From contig JAFGKN010000821.1 of NCBI GenBank assembly GCA_016928605.1, positions 1 through 11,591 of the forward strand: 11,591 nucleotides of DNA, in the 5' to 3' direction. A program made the translations under genes and the position numbers. The stretch is from Planctomycetota bacterium. GTDB lineage: Bacteria; Planctomycetota; UBA8108. The notes under the pieces are model-generated. The model was given only the letters and a program-made list of their open reading frames with translations, had not been told where the DNA came from and ran no database searches. The first letter of the stretch is position 1. Every line of letters starts with the position of its first letter. Below are positions 6,179 through 11,591 of the stretch, piece after piece.

Positions 6179-9016
6179 ATGCGGGAGACATCCGGATGGA
6201 GGGGTCTCCTCCGGCGCCGCGCCTCCGCTTCCTCGGAAACCCAGGTGACGATCGTGTCGAGGAGTCCAGCACAGAAGAAGACGTTCCGGCCGGCCCGCTG
6301 GATCGGCCGCTGGATGCTCTCCGACTTCTTCATCCTCGGCCTCGCCGCCGTCTACTTCCTCGTCCTCTGCGGCATCGATCCGCGGATGGCCGGCGGCCGC
6401 AACATCGCGAATCTCGCCTCCAGTGCGTGGCCGCTCCTCGCGCTCGTGCTCGGCCAGATGTTCGTGCTGATCACCGGCGGGATCGACCTCTCCCAGACGT
6501 CGATCATGGCCCTGACGAGCGTGCTGGGCGGCATCCTCATGACCTCGAGCGTCCAGCCCGAGATCTTCGCGGAGACGCCCCTGTGGGGAGTCCTTCTCAC
6601 CGAGGAAGGCGGGATCCTCGCGGGGCTTCCCGGCGGCGCGCCGATCGGGCTGCTCGCCATGGTCGCGGCCGGCGCCGCGGTGGGGCTGCTGAACGGCCTG
6701 GCCGTCGCGAAGCTCAGGATGCCGCCCTTCCTGGTGACCCTGCTCTCGATGATGTTCTTCAGCGGCCTCGCCCTCTACCTCACGCAGTCGGAGAACATCC
6801 GCCGCCTTCCGGACGCCTGGATCGCCCTGGGCAAGGGCCAGGTGGGATCGGTCCCGCTGGCGCTGCTGCTCGTCGCCGGCCTCGCTCTCGCGGCGCACGT
6901 CCTCCTGCAGCACACGGTCCTCGGCCGCTGGCTCTACGCGGTGGGAAAGAACCCGCGAGCGGCGAGGATCTCCGGCATCCCCGTCGACCGGGTGGTGATC
7001 GCCGCGTACGCCTTCAGCGGGCTCATGGCCGCGATCGCCTCGATCCTCTACTCCGCGCGGCTCGAGGGAGGGCGTCCCACGCTGGGAGAGGACAAGCTGC
7101 TCGACATCATCGGCGCCGCCGTGATCGGAGGCATCAGCCTCTTCGGCGGCAAGGGCCGGGTGAGCTCGGCGGTCTGCGGCGTGGCCTTCTTCGTCCTGCT
7201 GGCCAACTCGCTCGACATGATGAGCCACTGGTACAAGCTCCCGTACTTCACGGTGAACGTCGTCAAGGGCTCGGTCATCCTGCTCGCGGCTCTCCTCGAC
7301 GTGGGCCGCACCTGGCTGCGGATGCGGGGAGGCGGCTCTCCTCGGCGGGAGAAGCGCCTGCCCGCGGATGCGGAGACGCGACCCTCGACGGGGCCGGACG
7401 GTCTGCGCCGGGCGGCAAGGGTGATGGCTGGAGAGAGCTCGCTGCGGCCGCCACGACGCGACGATCCGCCCGCGGCAGCTCCCTCGATGGCTCGCGACCC
7501 GTCGTCCCCGGCGGTGCTCGAGTTCCGGGGGACGGGCAAGAGCTACTTCGGCGTGCCCGTGCTGCGGGGGATCGACCTCTCGCTCGCGCGAGGAGAGATC
7601 CTCGGCCTCGTCGGCGAGAACGGCGCCGGAAAGACCACCCTGATGAACATCCTCGGCGGCGTGGCGCGGCCCGACGAGGGGACGATGCGGCTCGATGGAG
7701 AGATCTACTCCCCGCGCGGCCCTCACGACGCCCGGCGCGCCGGCGTGGCCTTCATCCACCAGGAGCTCAACCTCTTCGGCAACCTCAGCATCGCCGACAA
7801 CCTCTTCATCGACGGCTTCCCGCGGCGCGCCGGCCTGCTCATCGACCGCCGCGCCGCCCGCCGCAGGGCCGCCGCGCTCCTCGGCGAGCTCGGGCTCGAT
7901 CTCGATCCCGACATGCGTCTCGACCGGCTCGCCCCGGGCGAGCAGCAGCTCGTCGAGGTCGCCCGCGCCCTGGGACAGGGAGCCGGGCTCATCATCTTCG
8001 ACGAGCCGACGACATCCCTGACGTCGCGCGAAACGGCGAAGCTCTTCGATGTCATCCGGAAGCTGCGGGACGAGCGCAAGGCCGTCATCTACATCTCCCA
8101 CGTGCTCGACGATGTGCTCCGGCTGGCCGATCGCGTGGCGGTGCTGCGGGATGGAGCGCTCGTCGACGTCGCGCCTCGCGAGCAGCTCACCGCCGGCCGG
8201 TTGATCTCCTGCATGGTCGGCCGCGAAATCTCCGACCTTCATCCCCGGCGCTCGACGCGCCCCTCGCCGGACGTCGTCCTCGAGGTTTCGGACCTCGGCC
8301 GCGAGGGCGCCGTGGAGGATATCGGCTTCGCTCTCCGGCGGGGGGAGGTCCTCGGTCTCTTCGGCCTGATGGGCTCGGGCCGCACGGAGCTCGCCCGCCT
8401 GATCTTCGGCCTCGACGCCAGGGACAGCGGCAGCGTGCGCGTGAGGGGAGAGCCGCTCGGGAGGCTCGATCCGCGGAGGGCCGTCCGCAAGGGGCTCGCG
8501 CTCGTCACGGAGAACCGGCGCGACGAGGGCCTCCTGCCCGACGCGAGCGCCTCGGACAACCTGGCTCTCGCGGCCCTCGAGCGGTTCGCGCGGCGCGGCC
8601 CCGGAGGATTCGTGAACCGCTCCGCGCTGGCCCGCGCCGTCGAGGGGACGGCCCGGGCGCTGCAGATCCGCAGCCGGGATCTGCGGCGACAGCCCGTGCA
8701 GACGCTGAGCGGAGGCAACCAGCAGAAGGTGGTGATCGGCAAGTGGCTGCTCGCGAGCCCCTCCGTCTTCCTTCTCGACGAGCCCACGCGCGGGATCGAT
8801 GTCGGCGCCCGCTACGAGGTCTACTCCATCATCAACCGCCTGGCCGAGAAGGGTGCCGGCGTCCTCTTCATCTCGTCCGAGATCGAGGAGCTGATCGGCA
8901 TGTGCGACCGGATCCTGGTCCTCCACGAGGGGCGGATGCGAGCCGAGCTGCCCCGCGATGCCTTCGATCCGGAGCGGATCCTCGCCGCGGCCTTCGGCTG
9001 GAAGGAGGAGCGATGA
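6179..9016 (+). CDS. Fused sugar ABC transporter permease and tandem ATPase (RbsC-RbsA type)
   Basis: One uninterrupted 945-residue frame joins two normally separate subunits. Residues about 46-385 are an RbsC-type membrane permease (BPD_transp_2), with GGIDLSQTS (100-108), GRWLYAVGKNPRAARISGI (249-267) and GGISLFGGKG (317-326). A polar Arg/Pro/Ala-rich linker (about 381-444) follows. Residues 445-945 are an RbsA/MglA-type ATPase with two nucleotide-binding domains. The first has Walker A GENGAGKTT (479-487), Q528, LAPGEQQ (584-590; alanine replaces the usual signature serine), Walker B LIIFDEPT (604-611) and H641. The second has GLMGSGRTE (729-737; arginine for the Walker A lysine, usual in this family), LSGGNQQK (843-850) and LLDEPTRGID (865-874). 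No stop separates the halves; internal ATGs at 7424 and 7487 could allow a separate ATPase but lack well-spaced ribosome sites. The 6179 start also lacks a clear ribosome site. Confidence 0.85.
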   Translation: MRETSGWRGLLRRRASASSETQVTIVSRSPAQKKTFRPARWIGRWMLSDFFILGLAAVYFLVLCGIDPRMAGGRNIANLASSAWPLLALVLGQMFVLITGGIDLSQTSIMALTSVLGGILMTSSVQPEIFAETPLWGVLLTEEGGILAGLPGGAPIGLLAMVAAGAAVGLLNGLAVAKLRMPPFLVTLLSMMFFSGLALYLTQSENIRRLPDAWIALGKGQVGSVPLALLLVAGLALAAHVLLQHTVLGRWLYAVGKNPRAARISGIPVDRVVIAAYAFSGLMAAIASILYSARLEGGRPTLGEDKLLDIIGAAVIGGISLFGGKGRVSSAVCGVAFFVLLANSLDMMSHWYKLPYFTVNVVKGSVILLAALLDVGRTWLRMRGGGSPRREKRLPADAETRPSTGPDGLRRAARVMAGESSLRPPRRDDPPAAAPSMARDPSSPAVLEFRGTGKSYFGVPVLRGIDLSLARGEILGLVGENGAGKTTLMNILGGVARPDEGTMRLDGEIYSPRGPHDARRAGVAFIHQELNLFGNLSIADNLFIDGFPRRAGLLIDRRAARRRAAALLGELGLDLDPDMRLDRLAPGEQQLVEVARALGQGAGLIIFDEPTTSLTSRETAKLFDVIRKLRDERKAVIYISHVLDDVLRLADRVAVLRDGALVDVAPREQLTAGRLISCMVGREISDLHPRRSTRPSPDVVLEVSDLGREGAVEDIGFALRRGEVLGLFGLMGSGRTELARLIFGLDARDSGSVRVRGEPLGRLDPRRAVRKGLALVTENRRDEGLLPDASASDNLALAALERFARRGPGGFVNRSALARAVEGTARALQIRSRDLRRQPVQTLSGGNQQKVVIGKWLLASPSVFLLDEPTRGIDVGARYEVYSIINRLAEKGAGVLFISSEIEELIGMCDRILVLHEGRMRAELPRDAFDPERILAAAFGWKEER
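9003..9008 (+). promoter_or_regulatory. Ribosome binding site for the second permease
   Basis: AGGAGG within the final codons of the fusion gene lies 4 bases before the ATG at 9013. That ATG overlaps the fusion gene's stop codon as ATGA, so the second permease should be translationally coupled to the fusion protein. Confidence 0.8.
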
Positions 9017-9996
9017 GAACCGCTCTCCGCAAGCTCTTCCCGCTCGTGATGCGGCACTCCTCCTGGATCCTGCTCGCCGTGATCATCGCCGCCTTCAGCC
9101 TCCACTCGAGCCGGTTCTTCGAGTGGGAAAGCGCGCTGAACATCGCCAAGCAGGCCTCGTACCTGGGGATCGTCGCGACGGGTATGACGCTCGTCCTCCT
9201 GACGGCGGGGATCGATCTCTCGGTGGGATCCAACATGTACCTCTCGGCCGTGGTCGGAGGCTGGCTCCTCTCCGAGGCCGGCGCTCCGCTCCCTGCGGCT
9301 CTCGCCGGCTGCCTCGGCGTCGGGCTCCTCTTCGGCCTCTTCAACGCCGTCGCCGTGACGCGGCTCGGCATCCTCCCCTTCGTCGTCACTCTCGCCACGC
9401 TGGTCGCGGGCCGCGGGCTCGGGCTCTGGATCACGCAATCTCAGCCGGTCTCCTTTCCAGACGCCGTTCTCGAGATCGGCTCGGCGCGGCTCTTCGGAGC
9501 GCTCCCGCTGCCCATCGCCATCTTCGCGCTCGTCGCCATGGCGGCCCACGTCTTCCTCACCCGCACGCAGACGGGGCGCCAGCTCTACGCGGTGGGTCGC
9601 GATCTCGAGGCCGCGAGGCGGGCGGGCATCCCCACGCGCCGGATCCGTGCCCTCGCCTACGTCGCCTGCGGGGGACTGGCGGCCCTCGGCGGCTTCATCG
9701 CCGTCGCGCAGTACGGAAACGTCAACGCCGGCTTCGGCAAGAACTGCGAGCTGAGCGCGATCACCGCCGCAGTCCTCGGCGGGACCAGCCTCTTCGGAGG
9801 GACCGGCAGCGTGCTGCCCGGAACCGTGCTCGGCGTGATCCTCATCCAGGCCGTGACGACGGGCCTCGTCTCCGCCAGGATCGATCTCTACCTGCAGGAC
9901 CTCATCCTGCCGGCGATCATCTTCGCGATCGTGCTCCTCGACAGCATCCGCGCCCGCCTCAGGGGGCCATCCAGAACGCTGCGCCGCCGGGCCTGA
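9013..9996 (+). CDS. Sugar ABC transporter permease (RbsC type), second subunit
   Basis: This 327-residue hydrophobic protein is a second RbsC-family (BPD_transp_2) permease, with eight or more predictable membrane segments. Diagnostic segments are TAGIDLSVGS (64-73), GRQLYAVGRDLEAARRAGI (188-206) and AAVLGGTSLFGG (252-263). It overlaps the upstream fusion gene by four bases (ATGA) behind a strong ribosome site, so the two should be made together. It is clearly different in sequence from the permease half of the fusion, which suggests a heteromeric channel like the YtfT/YjfF pair of the galactofuranose importer. The substrate is inferred from gene context only. The stop codon lies in the loop of a strong hairpin. 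Confidence 0.9.
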   Translation: MRTALRKLFPLVMRHSSWILLAVIIAAFSLHSSRFFEWESALNIAKQASYLGIVATGMTLVLLTAGIDLSVGSNMYLSAVVGGWLLSEAGAPLPAALAGCLGVGLLFGLFNAVAVTRLGILPFVVTLATLVAGRGLGLWITQSQPVSFPDAVLEIGSARLFGALPLPIAIFALVAMAAHVFLTRTQTGRQLYAVGRDLEAARRAGIPTRRIRALAYVACGGLAALGGFIAVAQYGNVNAGFGKNCELSAITAAVLGGTSLFGGTGSVLPGTVLGVILIQAVTTGLVSARIDLYLQDLILPAIIFAIVLLDSIRARLRGPSRTLRRRA

Positions 9997-10013
9997 GTCC
10001 CGGCGCGGCGCAG
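9979..10013 (+). terminator. GC-rich hairpin at the end of the transporter operon
   Basis: CTGCGCCG plus CCGGG (9979-9991) pairs with CCCGG plus CGGCGCAG (9999-10013), giving 13 base pairs with a 2-base bulge (10004-10005) and a 7-base loop. The loop (9992-9998) contains the TGA stop of the permease gene. No T-run follows, so it is not a standard intrinsic terminator. It may protect the mRNA 3' end or act with Rho. Confidence 0.55.
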
Positions 10014-10096
10014 ACCGCGACCGAGATGAGAGCGGGCGCTGCTGGACTCGCGGATCGGACGGCGGCTCTTGTGGTCACGGCGATGATTCCGGGTAC

Positions 10097-10134
10097 AAAA
10101 ACAGGGCGGAGCCCAGATCCTGAGCTCCGCCCTG
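10097..10134 (-). terminator. Intrinsic terminator for the minus-strand secreted-protein gene
   Basis: CAGGGCGGAGC (10102-10112) and GCTCCGCCCTG (10124-10134) form a perfect 11-bp stem with an 11-base loop. Read on the minus strand, the stem is followed at once by TTTTT (10097-10101), the classic intrinsic terminator form, about 20 bases after the stop codon of the gene at 10155. In the plus direction it lacks a T-run but could still slow polymerase leaving the transporter operon. Confidence 0.85.
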
Positions 10135-10154
10135 CACATCGAGACAAACGTCTA

Positions 10155-11591
10155 CTACTTGCACGTATCCGACATCTTGCCGCAGTCCAGCGGGTCGCCG
10201 GGCGTCGGATCGGCGGCGCAATCTGCCGGGAGATACGTGGCGTCGGACGGCGCCGGAGCCGCCGGCTCTCCCTGCCCGAGGAAGAGATAGCCGAAAACCT
10301 TGATCGCATCGGTGATCGTGAGAAGTCCGTCGTCGTCCGTGTCGCCGGCGTCATCGCACTCCAGTGCCGCGCCTCCCGTGAAGAGGTAGCTGAGGATGCG
10401 GATGCCGTCGGTGATGTTGATCACCCCGCTCGAGTCGGGATCGCCCCTGACGAAGCGGGTCACGGGCTCCTCGCCGCACTCCGGCAGCGTCGTCACTCCC
10501 ATGCGGATGTTGTCGTAGAGCACGTCCTGTCCGTTGGAGTACTGCCACAGGCCGAAGTAGCCCTCCCGGTAGGTGTCATCCTCGACCGAGACGTACTCCA
10601 CGCCGTCTCCCAGGATCCGGATCGTCGGGCCTTCGACCTCGATGCGCCAGGTGAGGGGCGGATCTAGAATCGCGTCGCCGGTTCCGGCCTGGAGCTGCGT
10701 GAGGGCGCCGTTGTCCCTCCGCGCCAGCACGATGCCGAAATCTTCCACGCGGTCGATCCACCAGACGGTGTAACCGCTGGTCTGCCCGCGAGTGGTGGGC
10801 GCCTGGGCGAAGAACATCACGCCTCCGTGACGTCCGACGCCGTCGGCCGGCTCAGCAAAGAACTCCAGGTCGTACTCGAGCACGAAGTCCCCTGCCATCA
10901 CAGCGGGCGGATCGCCCGCCCAGAGCCAGTGCTCCACGGCGTCGGCGGTGTTGGTGGCGAGCTTGCCCTCGTCGGTGATCGACCAGATGCCCTGCTGCAC
11001 GGTCCATCCATCGACGTCTCCGGCCGGCCGCTCGAAGCAGTCGGCGAGGGGGATCAGATCCTCGCTCGCGGTGATGACCCTCTCGAGGGACTCCGACCCG
11101 CCGCCGCTGTCCTCGACGGTGAGCGTCACGGTGTAGCTGTCCGGGAAGTCGTAGGTGTGGCTCGCCGTCGCGCCTGTCGCGGTCGAGCCGTCTCCGAAGC
11201 TCCACGAGTAGGACGTGATGGTCTGGCCGCCCAGGAACACCTCGGAGCACCCGGCGTCGAACGCGATCGGCTTTCCGGCCTGCGGAAGCCGGGGCGTCGA
11301 GGTGAAGCACGGTGTCAGGGCCACGCCCTCGACGTTGAAGTTGTCGATCCGTACCTCCTGCCCTCCAGCCCACGCCCAGAATCCGAAGAAGCCACCGCGG
11401 TACGTCGCATCGATCGCATCGATGTAGAGCACGTCGTCGCCGTAGACGCGGATGTGATCGCCGTCGACCTCGACGCGCCACTCGAGGGGAGGTTCGGCCG
11501 GGGCATCCGCCTCGAGGCCCATCCGGCTGTTCCCCAGGTCGGTGAAGGCGCCATTCTCGCAGCGCGTCAGGCGAGGACCCCGGTCGTTGTA
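10155..11591 (-). CDS. Secreted multidomain protein with PKD and dockerin-like repeats (5' end outside window)
   Basis: The frame is open to the window edge, so the 478 residues seen are the C-terminal part. Upstream of the ATG at 11522, the frame still matches the later domain copy, so that ATG is internal. In order there is the end of a beta-sandwich (LamG/concanavalin-like) domain (1-88), a PKD domain (about 95-175, with YSWSFGDGS at 128-136), a second and complete copy of the beta-sandwich domain (about 185-365), and two dockerin-like EF-hand repeats (384-407 and 417-440; calcium-loop residues D384, D386, D395 and D417, D419, D428). A Cys/Pro-rich tail ends in two adjacent TAG codons. Such proteins are usually secreted, binding carbohydrate or attaching to the cell surface. 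No catalytic domain is visible. It converges on the transporter operon and has its own terminator, so a link to apiose use is unproven. Confidence 0.85.
   Translation of the reverse strand, partial: YNDRGPRLTRCENGAFTDLGNSRMGLEADAPAEPPLEWRVEVDGDHIRVYGDDVLYIDAIDATYRGGFFGFWAWAGGQEVRIDNFNVEGVALTPCFTSTPRLPQAGKPIAFDAGCSEVFLGGQTITSYSWSFGDGSTATGATASHTYDFPDSYTVTLTVEDSGGGSESLERVITASEDLIPLADCFERPAGDVDGWTVQQGIWSITDEGKLATNTADAVEHWLWAGDPPAVMAGDFVLEYDLEFFAEPADGVGRHGGVMFFAQAPTTRGQTSGYTVWWIDRVEDFGIVLARRDNGALTQLQAGTGDAILDPPLTWRIEVEGPTIRILGDGVEYVSVEDDTYREGYFGLWQYSNGQDVLYDNIRMGVTTLPECGEEPVTRFVRGDPDSSGVINITDGIRILSYLFTGGAALECDDAGDTDDDGLLTITDAIKVFGYLFLGQGEPAAPAPSDATYLPADCAADPTPGDPLDCGKMSDTCK

Noticed and set aside
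6086..8926. Minus-strand open frame of 946 codons opposite the transporter fusion
   Set aside because: It lies wholly opposite a gene with intact permease and ATPase motifs; its own translation is compositionally biased with no recognisable domain.
6196..9012. Plus-strand frame running from 6196 into the second permease
   Set aside because: Only the part from the ATG at 9013 is a real protein; the first roughly 940 codons are an Arg/Pro-rich shadow of the fusion gene.
5092..9996. Insertion sequence or other mobile element around the transporter
   Set aside because: No transposase, integrase, terminal inverted repeats or tRNA is seen, and base composition is even across the window.

Overview
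This GC-rich window reads as bacterial DNA from an uncultured lineage. The best taxonomic hint is the secreted protein at the right end. It combines tandem beta-sandwich domains, a PKD domain and a C-terminal pair of dockerin-like EF-hand repeats with a Cys/Pro tail, a style common in Planctomycetota and several other environmental phyla. The sequence alone does not settle the phylum.

Layout. Positions 1-134 are non-coding, with a possible promoter firing leftward out of the window. Positions 135-4884 hold four minus-strand genes, transcribed apnL > apsD > apnO > oiaC: a D-apionolactonase-like three-domain protein, a Gfo/Idh/MocA dehydrogenase, a PGDH_C-type NAD(P)-binding protein and a xylose-isomerase-like TIM barrel. 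Positions 4885-5091 form a divergent control region with candidate promoters and inverted repeats. Positions 5092-9996 hold a plus-strand sugar ABC transporter: a lipoprotein-type substrate-binding protein, a single-ORF fusion of an RbsC-type permease to a tandem RbsA-type ATPase, and a second RbsC-type permease. A convergent intergenic region (9997-10154) has a strong hairpin at the transporter end and an intrinsic terminator for the minus-strand gene to its right. Positions 10155-11591 hold the 3' part of that secreted multidomain protein, cut by the window edge.

How the genes work together. The four catabolic genes match, family by family, the oxidative non-phosphorylative route for the branched plant pentose D-apiose: D-apiose > D-apionolactone (ApsD) > D-apionate (ApnL) > 3-oxo-isoapionate (ApnO) > L-erythrulose + CO2 (OiaC). 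The divergent transporter would then import apiose or an apiose-containing compound. This assignment rests on recognising the families from the translated proteins and on the fit of the set. No database search was run. The genes that would process L-erythrulose, and any dedicated regulator, are not in the window.

Unusual points are the permease-ATPase fusion, nine perfect copies of an 8-bp repeat between apnO and oiaC that leaves all six frames free of stops, a transporter stop codon in the loop of a GC-rich hairpin, and a tandemly duplicated domain around a PKD domain in the secreted protein.
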